Assembly (NCBI GenBank): GCA_973895155.1
Contig: OZ316898.1
Location: 20,956,001-21,020,000, forward strand
DNA length: 64,000 nucleotides
Origin: Marsupella aquatica
Lineage: Eukaryota; Marchantiophyta
Direction: 5' to 3'
Made by a program: the position numbers and the translations under genes. The notes below the pieces were generated by a model that worked only from the letters and a program-made list of their open reading frames with translations, made no database searches and was not told the origin of the DNA. This document shows positions 23,085 to 33,877 of this stretch, piece after piece. Within the stretch, counting starts at the first letter, position 1; every line of letters begins with the position of its first letter.

Positions 23085-26078
23085 ATGACTGACCTTACGC
23101 CGAGGGAAGAAAGAGTGATTCAACGGGAGAGAGCTCGACTGCAGCAGCTCGCCGGGTGGCATGATACACAGCGACTGAGAGGGGCAGAAAGAGCTGGTAG
23201 CTCCGAAACTGGAAGTGGCGTCGAAGAAGACATACCAGAAGAAGAGTCGGTAAGGAGAAGTGAGTCTCCAACCGACATGGGGGAACCAGAGGCACGGCCA
23301 GACGAGAGGCCAGGGACCAGATTGAGCCAGCGGTCGCGCATACATTACAAGGCATTTCATGGGAGAGGAGATGAGGATCCGGACGAATGGTTGGATGATT
23401 TCGAGGGAACCGCTGCAGCAAATGGAGAATCGGCCATCAAGATGCAGATTCTTCTCGGCCTGTTCAAGGGTGAGGCTAGGCCTTGGTACAGAGCATTAGA
23501 TGTGGAAGATCAAGCCATCTGGGATATCTTCAAAACACTCTTTGTTAAGGAGTTTCGACCCATTGGAACTTCAGAACTAGCAGTGCTGAAGTTGGGACAA
23601 CTTCGGTTCAAGGAGAACAAATCCTTCAGGAAGTTCTTGCAACGCTTTCAGAAACTGGTAAGACGTACAAAGACCAATGCATCTGAAGGTATGCAACTTC
23701 AATGGTTGGTGAATGCTTTGCCACAAAAGATGAGTTTTGCAATTAGGAAGGAGAACCCGGAGACTTTAGCCGAAGCAATTAAGGATATTCAATTATACAT
23801 TAATGCAGATATCACAAGCCGGAAGAAACAGCTTAAGTCTGAGAGTTCCTCATCAGAGGAGGGATCACCCCATAAGAAAAAAGATAAGAAGAAGAAACAT
23901 TCCAAGAAGTCTAGAAGTGATAAGTCAAGCTCGGATAGTGGGAGTAGCAAGAGTGAGTCATCTTCTAGTTCTGAAGAAGAAAAAACTAGGAAAAGGAAGG
24001 GCAGAAGGAGAGGGAAGACGAAAGTCAAGATGGAGGCTAAGCCACCAGATAACATCGTAGCCCTTACCGAGCAACTTAAGGCTATCATTGCAGAGGTAAA
24101 ACCAAAGAAGAAGGTAGTACAGGAGGATAGCTCTGTATGGTGTGCCTTATGTTATAAAACCGGACACCATAAAGATGCTTGTCCTAAGCTTAATACTAAT
24201 CATGTTCGGCATGTGGCCGAGATCAGACCATGTTAGGGAGAAGTAGAGTACTTTTTGGGAGATGCCGCTGATAGTGTTTTCGGCATCAGTGAGACTGGAG
24301 CACGAGACCTATCCAACAGACCTGCATCTCTGTGGTCAGGGTTAAGGAACAATCCAGGAGAGATGTATCCTCGGATTATTCAGAACCCGTCAGTACCTCC
24401 TAGGCCGAATGTGCAAAGATTTGCGGCGTGCTATAATTGTGGTCAACCTGGCCATTTTGCTAGAGAATGCCCGAATGCACGCAAACAGGGTGATGGACAA
24501 CCAGCTCAGCTATGTATGGGATGCCGACAGGAAGGTCATATGCTAGGGCAATGTCCTACTTGGTTGGCAGGCCTGGCCGCAAATCATAAGCTTTTGCCGA
24601 TCAAGATCTTACCGCCAGGTACTACCCCCGGAGGAGTTCAAATCAACCACATCGAACTAGGATGGCAAGAGGATGCCGAGGCAGAGTTCGTACCATCTGA
24701 TGATGAGGCCGAAGCCCTATCAACCTTCTCAGAGGAGGATTTAGATCATGATTGCTACCGGGTCTCTACTCGATCTACCAGAAGGAAGGAAAGGTGGGAT
24801 GGGCTGGCCAAAAATAAAGGGAAGGTTACGGAGGAAAGGATCGACTCTTCGTCAACATCAACAGAAGGAGAAGGGAGGGCTCCGGCAATACAGGTAAGCC
24901 ATGAGCCCACCAGTGAAACCAATCCTTCACAAGATAGCGACTTCAATCGAGATCATCCTAAGTTGTTCTACCCCTCTGTTACGGCTAGTGTTAAGGAACA
25001 ACTAAGAGAATTAGAAACCCTGGAGAATACCGAAGCCATTGCCAAGGATGTAAAACGAGCAAAAGCATTGTTTGCTTCGGAAGACCCAACAGCTGTGGAG
25101 ACTAGCGTGGCAAAACTGGCCGAATCCAAGACGGAAACACCACCAGAAGAGAAGCTGATTGTTCCCTATGACCTGGCTAAAGATGTACTAGAATCTAGAG
25201 TCTCGGCAACAGTAGGTCAACTATTGAAAAATAGCCCGTACTTCCGGAAGCAATTAAGGAAGGCTATTCTCGGCAAGCCGAGATTACCCAAGGTAGCAAC
25301 CAGATCCGACGTACTAATGATAGAAGAAGATCAAGGAGCCCCAGCATTACCATTAATGATTCAAGGAGAATTATTACTACGGGTACCCATCGATGGAGGA
25401 TCAGGGGTATGTATTATGATTGATTCAACAGCAAAAGGGTGGGGTCTAACACCGGAGATGACTGGAAGAGTGTTGAACATGGCCAATGGATATCAGGTCA
25501 TTCCAACGGGAGTGTTAACCGGCATCAAGACAGAGATAGGAGGTATCTTCTTTAGCATTAACTATGTAGTAATGAAGCCGGTAAATCCTACGTCATTCCG
25601 GCTATTGATTGGTAGGCCATGGCTGTACCTAGCCGAGGTAATAGAAGATTGGGGTAAAAAGCAGTTCACTTTCGGGACCCCCTCTATCACGGTATCCTGG
25701 GACACTAAGGATGACCGTAGGAAAAGCATAAGGGAAGTAGATGGGTACGACAGTGGACTGGAGTCAGCCGATGAAGTACGTTGGTTAGAATGCCTCACTA
25801 ACCTAACCGAAGAAGGTGTCTTTGGACCAGAGGTACCCCTCAGCGGATTATGGCAAGAACCAATGGAAGGTGACTTGGAAGAAGAAGACGAAGAGGTCGA
25901 GGACTGCTTTACAATAGAATCCACCTTTTTAGCTGCAATTCCGGAGGAAGTAAAGGATGTAGACCAATTGGATGAAACGGCTAAGTGGGGAGCAGTAGCA
26001 GGGACAGTGGATTTTCTGCAGGCGTTGTGGCAGAGCCGACGGGGTCCACAACGCCATCGATCATCGGCAAGGAATTAA
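23085..26078 (+). pseudogene. Gag-protease polyprotein, internal copy 2, one nonsense codon
   Basis: Nearly identical to the copy 1 Gag-protease, with the same domains. TAG at 24234-24236 replaces a CAG (Gln) just after the first zinc knuckle, so capsid and one knuckle (383 residues) could still be made. The remaining two knuckles and the protease (24255-26078) are open but cut off. A Pro-to-Leu change lies near 23455. Confidence 0.88.
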
Positions 26079-27562
26079 ATACCAAGGGATCGGCATACAA
26101 GCCGATTACGAGGGCAGAACAAATTGAGGCCCTATTAGAAGCCGAGAGAGCACAGCGGCCTAACTCTCAGGAGCAAGAGGTGGATGAGATGGACATACAC
26201 GATCTAGAGCCAAGGCAGGAAGGGGAGCCGACCACTAATTCAAAACCGAATAGACCGGTAAGGGGACAATCTATGGACACCAAGGAAGGGACCGACTCGG
26301 CTAGTCCAGCCGAGATCCCAGTTTATGGAGGTATGAGATTAGAGAGACTGGAAGCCGAACTGGACCCGAATTTGAAGAAGCAGATTAATATGATCCAAGC
26401 ACGGCAATATCGGAAGCTCGACTTAGGAGAGGGAAGAGAACTGAACTTAGGGAGAAACCTAGCACCTGAGCTCGAGAAAGAGATCAGTGACTTATTGATT
26501 GAATTTCAGGATGTGTTTGCATGGAGTCACCAAGATCTAAAGGGAGTAGATCCAACACTAGGGGAACATCGAATTGATCTCATGTTAGGAGCCAAATCAT
26601 TTCGACAACCAATTCGAAGGATGAACCCGAAGTATTCCCTGCTGGTCAAAACAGAAATCGACAAACTAGTGGAAGCTGGATTCATCACTCCAGTCCTGCA
26701 TTCAGACTGGGTGTCTCCAATTGTGATAGTTCCCAAGAAAGCTGGACCCGATGGTAAACCCAAGATCCGGGTTTGTCAGGATTACAGGAAGCTGAATGAA
26801 GCAACATTAAAAGACCATTTTCCTTTACCGTTTACTGATATGGTACTAGACATGGTAGCCAGTCATGAACTATATTCATTCATGGATGGATACTCTGGTT
26901 ATAACCAAATCAGGATTCGGCAGGAAGACCAAATCAAGACGGCCTTCATCACGGAATGGGGGATCTATGTCTTCAATCGTATGCCGTTTGGACTCTGCAA
27001 CGCACCAGCTATGTTCCAACGATTAATGGTGAACATTTTTCATGATTACTTGAGAAAGTTCATGGAAATCTTCATTGATGACTTTGCAGTATTCGGGAAG
27101 GCATCGAAACATGCTAAATACCTCAGGAAAACCTTCATGAGATGTAGAGAGGTGGGTCTCAAGTTACACCCAGATAAATGTTTTTTTGCAGTAATCGAGG
27201 GGGTGCTACTAGGTCACAAGGTATCAAGGAAGGGCATTGAGATTGACAAAGGTAAGCTAGCAGTATGGCTAGATATCATGCAACCTAAGAACATAAAGGA
27301 TGTAAGATCCTTCTTGGGATGCATTGGTTACTATCGCCGGTTCATCAAGGATTTTGCCAAGCTGGCTTTACCATTAACCAATATGCTCAAGGCAGGAGCA
27401 GACTTCGAACCCACACCCGAACGAGTCACAGCGGTGGTAGAATTGAAGCAGATGTTAGTAGAGGCCCCAGTCATGATAGCACCGGACTGGAACAAAGATT
27501 TTCATGTTTTTGTAGATGTCTCGGGCTTCTGTATTGGCTCCAGTACTAAGTCAGTTGGATGA
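25985..27562 (+). CDS. Reverse transcriptase, internal copy 2
   Basis: 525 codons, intact, with the same -1 frame relation to Gag-protease and the same motifs as copy 1 (CQDYRKLNEAT, FGLCNAPAMFQ, FIDDFAVFG). An Ile-to-Val change is seen near 27471. The RNase H break at the 3' end is identical to copy 1, so it predates the split of the two copies. Confidence 0.88.
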   Translation: MGSSSRDSGFSAGVVAEPTGSTTPSIIGKELNTKGSAYKPITRAEQIEALLEAERAQRPNSQEQEVDEMDIHDLEPRQEGEPTTNSKPNRPVRGQSMDTKEGTDSASPAEIPVYGGMRLERLEAELDPNLKKQINMIQARQYRKLDLGEGRELNLGRNLAPELEKEISDLLIEFQDVFAWSHQDLKGVDPTLGEHRIDLMLGAKSFRQPIRRMNPKYSLLVKTEIDKLVEAGFITPVLHSDWVSPIVIVPKKAGPDGKPKIRVCQDYRKLNEATLKDHFPLPFTDMVLDMVASHELYSFMDGYSGYNQIRIRQEDQIKTAFITEWGIYVFNRMPFGLCNAPAMFQRLMVNIFHDYLRKFMEIFIDDFAVFGKASKHAKYLRKTFMRCREVGLKLHPDKCFFAVIEGVLLGHKVSRKGIEIDKGKLAVWLDIMQPKNIKDVRSFLGCIGYYRRFIKDFAKLALPLTNMLKAGADFEPTPERVTAVVELKQMLVEAPVMIAPDWNKDFHVFVDVSGFCIGSSTKSVG

Positions 27563-29252
27563 GAAAGGAAGGGACCATCCCATATACTTCGCAAGCCGTC
27601 AGCTTGCCGATGCCGAACGGAACTACTCTACCACGGAAAGAGAAGCATTAGGAGTCATTTATTCTTGTAAAAAGTTTAGGCATTATTTACTAGGGTACAA
27701 GGTAATCTTTCATACTGATCATGAAAGTTTGAAGTACCTAGTCAATAAGCCGGACCTTACAGGCAGAGTAGCAAGATGGATTTTGCTTTTACAGGAGTTT
27801 GACTATGAGCTGAGGATCAAGCCAGGAAAGTTACATGCCAATGCCGACTTCTTTTCAAGGATCACAGGTAAACCTGCCACGGATTGCATCGATGATCGAT
27901 TCCCCGACGAGGAGCTATTTGTTGTGGAAATAGCTGGTACATGGTACCCTGAGATTTTACAATTTCTCAGCACTTCCAGATTACAGCCAGGATTAAGCCG
28001 AGAGCAAGCCGCAGTCTTTGTGCGGAAGGTCAGACAGTATCAGTGCATTAAAGGCATACTGCACAAGCATGGAATCAACGGCACGATTCAAAGGTGTTTG
28101 GAGAAGAGAGAGGTAAAACGAGTCCTACGGGCCATGCATGGAGAGGAGGCCGGAGGACATTTTGCCCCAGTAACCACGTCTAAGAAAATATTAAATGCCG
28201 GTTACTGGTGGCCCACCTTGCACAAGGATGTCTATCAGTTTATCAAACAATGCGATCCTTGTCAACGAGCGGGAGGACCAAGGGCGTCCACCAGGCATCC
28301 ACTGCACCCTATTCTACCTCTGGCACCATTCGAGAAGTGGGGTATTGATTACATTGGACCTCTGAAACCACTGACCCACCCTCGACGGAACAAGTACATA
28401 ATCCTGGCTACAGATTATGCAACTAAATGGGTAGAGGCCAGACCAACAACGAAGGATGATGCAATTACTACGGCTAGATTCATGTATGAGCAGATCTTCA
28501 CCAGGTATGGAGCACCCCTAGAATTAGTTAGTGATAGAGGAACCCATTTTTTGAATGATATAATTAGTCGTTTAAATGAGCAGTATTTAGTTAAACATAG
28601 GCCTACTACTCCCTACCATCCAAAGGCAAACGGGTTGACAGAACGAGCAAACGGAATCATAGGAAAGATATTGAACAAGATAGTAGCTCAGAACAAACTC
28701 GATTGGGATGATAAATTGTTTGCTGCTGTTTTTGCTTACAATCTGGCCTATAAATCCACTACCGGTCATACACCCTTCTTCTTAACCTTTGGACAAGAAG
28801 CCCTGGTACCCATGCAACTTGAGATACCGACATTTCAAGTTACAATTGAGGAAAGAGCCTCAGCGGAGGAGAGCCTAAAGGAGCGAGAATATAGGTTAGA
28901 AGCTTTAGAGGAAGCGAGAATGATTTCAGCCGAGAGAGTAGAATATAGACAGAATATCATGAAGCAGCAGTATGATAAAAGGTTAAAAGTAGTTAGTATT
29001 CATACCGGTGATCTTGTGCTACTTTATGACAGTAGGTATAGTAGGTTTCCAGGAAAGCTTTACACTCGCTGGTTAGGACCCTTTAGAGTAACCATGATGT
29101 TCCCCAATGGCTCCGTGCAATTGGCCAACATTACGGGAGAGGTATATCCAGTTCGCATCCATTATGACCGCCTCAAGAAATACTATATGGACGAAGATGA
29201 AGTTGTTCGCGAGGACGCTTCACAATTAAGTGGGGAGCTATGTGATGCCTAG
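27516..29252 (+). CDS. RNase H-integrase, internal copy 2
   Basis: 578 codons, intact, same layout as copy 1, and the stop again lies within the next LTR. Differences from copy 1 include Thr to Ala near 27838, Gly to Glu near 28101, Thr to Ile near 28681 and Lys to Gln near 28950. None touches the D, D, E residues or the zinc module. Confidence 0.88.
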   Translation: MSRASVLAPVLSQLDEKGRDHPIYFASRQLADAERNYSTTEREALGVIYSCKKFRHYLLGYKVIFHTDHESLKYLVNKPDLTGRVARWILLLQEFDYELRIKPGKLHANADFFSRITGKPATDCIDDRFPDEELFVVEIAGTWYPEILQFLSTSRLQPGLSREQAAVFVRKVRQYQCIKGILHKHGINGTIQRCLEKREVKRVLRAMHGEEAGGHFAPVTTSKKILNAGYWWPTLHKDVYQFIKQCDPCQRAGGPRASTRHPLHPILPLAPFEKWGIDYIGPLKPLTHPRRNKYIILATDYATKWVEARPTTKDDAITTARFMYEQIFTRYGAPLELVSDRGTHFLNDIISRLNEQYLVKHRPTTPYHPKANGLTERANGIIGKILNKIVAQNKLDWDDKLFAAVFAYNLAYKSTTGHTPFFLTFGQEALVPMQLEIPTFQVTIEERASAEESLKEREYRLEALEEARMISAERVEYRQNIMKQQYDKRLKVVSIHTGDLVLLYDSRYSRFPGKLYTRWLGPFRVTMMFPNGSVQLANITGEVYPVRIHYDRLKKYYMDEDEVVREDASQLSGELCDA

Positions 29253-32200
29253 ACAGGAATCACTCGGCCGGTTAAGTGGGTAAAGCAGGAAGGCACCCTA
29301 GGAACACCTTAGTATAGTGACAAAACAAGGAAAATATAAACAATTAGGGGCAACCATGGAACCCGGGCAGAGGCCGGAGGTAAGGCTGAGGGTGAAAACC
29401 CGATTAGGGTTAGGGCGCGTTAAGCGTCGGCGGCTAGGAAGGATCAACGGGAAGAAGGACCGGCAGAGGAGAGGGGTAAGGAGCGCTTGCAGGAGATGGT
29501 GGCTCATTTGCGAGCACGAACTAGGCAGACGACTACGGGAGGCCAACTACTGTCAGCTGCTTAGGCAAGCACTCGGGGAGAGAGTAGATACCGACGATCA
29601 ACCTAAGGAGGGTATGAGCAACGTCAATCAAGCGGCACATTTCTGGGGATGCCTGTTCGAACGGGCAACTGAGTACATCAAGACTTACGAGGACGAGGAG
29701 TCAGAAAGGGCAGCTCGAGAACGGCAGGAGCTCGCTCGATTGTGGGAGCTGCAGAAGACGGCTTTCTTAGGAGGCGAACTCATCAAGGACGAGTTCCTGT
29801 GGACGCCTACTTCCAATCAACTCGACGATCTTCTGTTTTGCAAAGACAGCGTCGTCGGCATCCGAGAGGCCATCAAGAACTGCAACGACATACACTGGGA
29901 ATTAAAGGGTAGCACGGAAAGGTGGACCTGGGCAACGGTGCTAGGAGAAACCTCCACGGCAGCAGAGATGAAGAGGAAGGGAGCCGTCAACGATGAAGCC
30001 ACCCCGGCAAAAAGAACGAGGTCGGCGGCACCAAAGAAGCCAGCCGAGCAGCAGAGCAGGAGGCAGGGAGAAGCCGAAGAGGAGGAGGTCGATCCCATCA
30101 AGGCCATTCCAACCAGGGATGACACCTGGAAGGGCTGGGCGGCAACCCTACCGGTGGAGGTGCAACTACATTTTGCACGGGAGGAGGATGCATGCTTTAC
30201 GACCATGCAGACCAAGAAGTACCAAGGCTTCATGGCCGGATCCGGCTTGGAGGCCTTTGTAAGATTACCATGGCTGAAGCCGGAGGTACCGGAGTCAGAC
30301 CTATTAGAATTCGTGGGGTCATGGGAACCCGAGACCAATTGCACGAGGATATATGGGAAGGATTTCTATCTTACTCCCAAGGTGATTGCCGAAGTGTTTG
30401 GCTTGCCGATGGGCAATAAGACCAAAGTTGATACCAGGAAGACCTTGCCTGACAAGGAGTTCCGGTCGTTCCCCGGGCCATCAACGAAGAATGGCTTCTT
30501 CCGGAACACCTGCACCAACCCGCACATAGGAGAGATGATCGACTTCTTGCGGGTGACCATGCATTGTAACTTGCCGAGGGCAGAGATCGGCAAAGCACAG
30601 GTCTATCTGGCAGAAAGGCCAGACCCAAGCCGGGACTACAACGGGTACCTCCTCAACCAATTGAAGAAGATCTTAAAGGAGGAGCAGCAGGTAATCGGCA
30701 TGGGGAGCGTGTCGCGGCTTGGCTATCACATGCCGCTGTTGTGCCGGTATGCCAGAGGTCAGACTTTTGCCCCGGTACTTCCCCTGCAGGTAAGGGCACC
30801 CGAGGAAGCTCCAACGCCGAGGCCGTTGGCTGAGAAGCCTCAACCACCTGTTAGTCCTACGATCGAGCAGGTGTTTAGGCCCAGGAAGGAAGACTTGCCG
30901 ATGCAGCAACCAGGCATGCAAAGTCTGCTGAAACTACTGGAGAAAGAAAAGAGATCGGCATCGGCAAAAACAATGGCAACGGCAACAATGCAGGACACTA
31001 CTACAGAGGTAGGCCTACACCGGCTCACAAGAGAAAACCCCTTTGCTGGAGACAAGGAGAGAATCAGGCCGGAATCCAAGCCAGGTATTCGAATGTACGT
31101 GGGAACCTCAAGCTCCGAATCTGAGGCAGAATTGCCTGAAGCTCCTACCGACGAAGAGGAGAGGGAGAAGCCGGAAATCCAAGAGGTAGAGGAGGCAGTG
31201 GAGGACTGCAGCCATGATAATTCCAGCTATGGGTTGGACCATCACGTTCCAGGAGTAAGGACCTGTGGCCGGTTTGTCCCCACACTTCCAAGGGTAGTGC
31301 GAGGGGACCCCAACCAGCAGAGTAGCCCTGAGTCTCCCCCACCAGATGTTGCTCCCCCGAGCTTCGACGGCATAAAACAGACGGTGCAAGAATTTCAGGA
31401 GCGAATCAAGCAGGAGGAAGAGGCCGCCCTGGCTAAGGAAAAGGATTTACCAGGAGGAGATTGGCCGGAGGACATCAGGCGGCTAGCCGAAAAAGGAAGC
31501 AAACCTCTAGCCACGATTGAAGAGATCCGCAGGACGGCTTGGGAGCAGAGGCCACGATGGGCGATGCCGATCACTTCTACTTACTCCACCTACGCTAAGA
31601 ATAGAGCCATGGAGTATGGTGAGATGTGTGGGGAACTTGCGCTCGGCATCTTTGGAGAGGAGTTGGAGGTAGGACCCTTTTTCCATAGGGAGCAGTTGGA
31701 GAAGCACCAATTAGAAGAAGCGGTGGCTTTAGAGAGAAGCAAGAAGGACGAGGTCATTCGGCGGCTTAGGAGGATGGAAGCCGAGATTGAAGATCTAAGG
31801 GCGGCCAAGAAAGCCCAAGATGAACTGCGGATTAAACGACATGAGCTGAACATCATGCAGGGGCAGTTGGACGCCGCGCAGGCTGATAATCAGAATATCA
31901 AGGATAAACTAACTCAGACGCAGGAAGAGTTGGCCGACACGATCAAAGAAAGGGAAAAGTGGAAGCAAGAGCTGAAGAATACAGAGGAGGCCCACATAAC
32001 AGCCAACAGCCGGGCCATGGCGGAGACCCAAAGAAAGGAGTGGGCGTTGAAAGGGGAGCTCGAGAAAATCCGCGGAGCCCTTGAGCAGAAGGAGGTCGAG
32101 TTAGGGAAATCCTATCAAGGGATTATGGCGCTGCAGCAGGAGCTTGCATCCCTGACGGCCAGCTTCAAGGCCGACCTAAGGGAGAAGGACGAGATGCTCA

Positions 32201-33875
32201 AACAGACTTACGCCAAGATGAACCAGATGGAGTCTGTCATCATTGCAGAGCTCGACAAGGAGCTAAGAGCAACCCAGGAGGAGAGGGCTACCTTGAAGAA
32301 GGAATTGGAGGAAGCCCACAGGGAGCAGGAGGAGGCCAAAAACGAGCTGGAGGGGGCACGTAAGGACCTGGATGAAACCCAAGAGGAGTTGGAGGAAATC
32401 ACGAGGAAGATGGAGAACCTACAGCGGCGGGCCGACAACCAAACAGAGCGGCTGAAGAAACAAGCCGCAGTATTTAAATGCTTAGCTGCAGCAGGTCCAT
32501 CTCCCGTTGGGACAAACCAGTTACCAAGGGTGGTACTTGCCGAAGGACAAGCCGCGCCACCTGCACCAGTGCCGGAAGTAAGTGGGAAGGGGAAGGGACC
32601 AGCTGCCGAGCCACCAACGAAGAAGAGGCGGAAACCTTCAGGGTCAAGGAGTAATACGACTTCACAGGCCGTGGTGATCAAGGAGGTAGACCCAGCACCG
32701 ACCCCAGACAGGGTCACGGCTAAGGATCCAACTACCCTAGGGGAAGGGGAGGCCGAAGCCATGGGAGTGGCTGAAGCCGAAGCCGTGGGTATTGCCGAGG
32801 CCGGTGTCGAGGCTGAAGCCGAAGGTGGACCCAGTCAGGCCGATGGAGAGTTGACTCGGTCAAGGGCAGGTAATCTGTCAGTAGGCGGGCCAACGGCAGT
32901 GGCTGAGGAGGAAGTGTTGGGGGCGTCCATTGAGGATCCACCACCGGTGTCGTGACGGTGCAAGGGCGCCGTTCCTTTTAGGGAGCGCGGACGTGGAGGG
33001 AGGAGGCGTGAGTGGGCAGGGCGGGCACGGATCTCCACGTTTAGGATTAGGATCAGAACCAGGAGCGGCCCTGACACTTAGCTTAGTGGGATTGCGGTCC
33101 CACTGGTAGGAGCAACACTTGTGCTCCTGCCTTGCTGTACATAGGTAGATTCGGGCAAGTAGATTACTGTTAAGTAGATTAGGCTTACGATGCAAAGAAT
33201 GACGGATCCACTACCAGGATAAGTACCTGGGCAGCGGGGAGCTCAGGGCCTCTTCTTTAGCAAGTTTTTAGTTTGCACCAGCCGGGCTGGATCAAGTAGT
33301 ACGAGAAGCTCTCGGTTAGTCATACAGTGACCCTTGTGTATATTCATGTTTCCTCATGCCTAAGAGCTGAATAGAGTTGGCCTCACGGCTTAGTTCGCAG
33401 AACTTGTGTATGAGATGTACTGTTTGTATGGCAAGTGCATGGTATGACTCAGTCAGAATGAGTCATTTTGCTATTTGTGTGTCGCATTAACTTGTGTGAA
33501 GAGTGCCCACATCAACAGAAGGAAGGAAAGTAAGCAGGGGAGTGAGAGTTGGATGTGTCGAGCTGAGAGAGGTCTTAGCGGCTTAACCAAGCCTATTGGG
33601 GATCATTCCGGCGGCGGAATCCAAACATACCTAACAAGACGGAGGGGAAGACAGGGGAAGACAGGGGAAGGCCTATATTAGGCCGGCTACGTATCTCATG
33701 ACCCGATGAAGGATCTGTCCAGTATATGTGTGTAAAATGTTAATAGTAGTAGTAGAAGGTTAGCAGCGTCCCATGCCGCTAAGCCACGGAAACGGCCTCG
33801 CCAAGCACGAAACCTGCGGGAATCGGCTTGAGCTGGGGGGTTTCTTGGGTTTAGGGAGCCATGGGACGCACCACA
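29241..33875 (+). repeat. Giant LTR3 (3' end of array)
   Basis: Same ends as LTR1. It is followed by the target duplication AGGGT at 33876-33880. Private changes are few and mostly in its 3' part, such as GCG for GGG near 32986 and a lost G near 33290. The noncoding part (32956-33875) has the same AGGGGAAGAC triplet and AT-rich block as LTR1. Confidence 0.92.
29614..32955 (+). CDS. Intact LTR-encoded globular plus coiled-coil protein (1,113 residues)
   Basis: The only uninterrupted copy. I choose the ATG of MSNVNQ because two degenerate copies have an in-frame TAG just upstream. An earlier in-frame ATG (29356) would add 86 Arg-rich residues. Layout: charged N-terminus; basic NLS-like stretch near 119-147; globular block near 165-400 (KDFYLTP, AEVFGLP, NGFFRNTCTN, QLKKILKEEQ) resembling plant transposon-protein / plant-mobile-domain proteins; Pro/Glu-rich linker; second conserved block near 586-690 (PGGDWPEDIRRL, YSTYAKNRAMEYGEMCGEL); long heptad coiled coil near 692-955; tail with an NLS-like KKRRKP and Glu/Ala repeats. 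Function unknown. A nuclear or particle-associated oligomer is inference. Conservation in older LTR copies shows that it is a real gene. Confidence 0.85.
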   Translation: MSNVNQAAHFWGCLFERATEYIKTYEDEESERAARERQELARLWELQKTAFLGGELIKDEFLWTPTSNQLDDLLFCKDSVVGIREAIKNCNDIHWELKGSTERWTWATVLGETSTAAEMKRKGAVNDEATPAKRTRSAAPKKPAEQQSRRQGEAEEEEVDPIKAIPTRDDTWKGWAATLPVEVQLHFAREEDACFTTMQTKKYQGFMAGSGLEAFVRLPWLKPEVPESDLLEFVGSWEPETNCTRIYGKDFYLTPKVIAEVFGLPMGNKTKVDTRKTLPDKEFRSFPGPSTKNGFFRNTCTNPHIGEMIDFLRVTMHCNLPRAEIGKAQVYLAERPDPSRDYNGYLLNQLKKILKEEQQVIGMGSVSRLGYHMPLLCRYARGQTFAPVLPLQVRAPEEAPTPRPLAEKPQPPVSPTIEQVFRPRKEDLPMQQPGMQSLLKLLEKEKRSASAKTMATATMQDTTTEVGLHRLTRENPFAGDKERIRPESKPGIRMYVGTSSSESEAELPEAPTDEEEREKPEIQEVEEAVEDCSHDNSSYGLDHHVPGVRTCGRFVPTLPRVVRGDPNQQSSPESPPPDVAPPSFDGIKQTVQEFQERIKQEEEAALAKEKDLPGGDWPEDIRRLAEKGSKPLATIEEIRRTAWEQRPRWAMPITSTYSTYAKNRAMEYGEMCGELALGIFGEELEVGPFFHREQLEKHQLEEAVALERSKKDEVIRRLRRMEAEIEDLRAAKKAQDELRIKRHELNIMQGQLDAAQADNQNIKDKLTQTQEELADTIKEREKWKQELKNTEEAHITANSRAMAETQRKEWALKGELEKIRGALEQKEVELGKSYQGIMALQQELASLTASFKADLREKDEMLKQTYAKMNQMESVIIAELDKELRATQEERATLKKELEEAHREQEEAKNELEGARKDLDETQEELEEITRKMENLQRRADNQTERLKKQAAVFKCLAAAGPSPVGTNQLPRVVLAEGQAAPPAPVPEVSGKGKGPAAEPPTKKRRKPSGSRSNTTSQAVVIKEVDPAPTPDRVTAKDPTTLGEGEAEAMGVAEAEAVGIAEAGVEAEAEGGPSQADGELTRSRAGNLSVGGPTAVAEEEVLGASIEDPPPVS

Positions 33876-33877
33876 AG

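Larger units (their letters stand above)
7518..33875 (+). mobile_element. Young tandem Ty3 array: LTR-internal-LTR-internal-LTR
   Basis: Three LTRs of 4,636, 4,637 and 4,635 bp alternate with two internal regions of about 6.2 kb. The whole 26.4-kb unit is bounded by one 5-bp direct repeat AGGGT (7513-7517 and 33876-33880), so it behaves as one insertion. No repeat flanks the middle LTR. LTR1 and LTR3 are nearly identical. LTR2 carries at least 25 private differences, mostly in its first 3 kb. The RT has an Athila/Tat-like IDDFAVFG block and the integrase lacks a chromodomain, so it belongs to the non-chromovirus Ty3 (Metaviridae-type) elements of plants. Confidence 0.9.
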
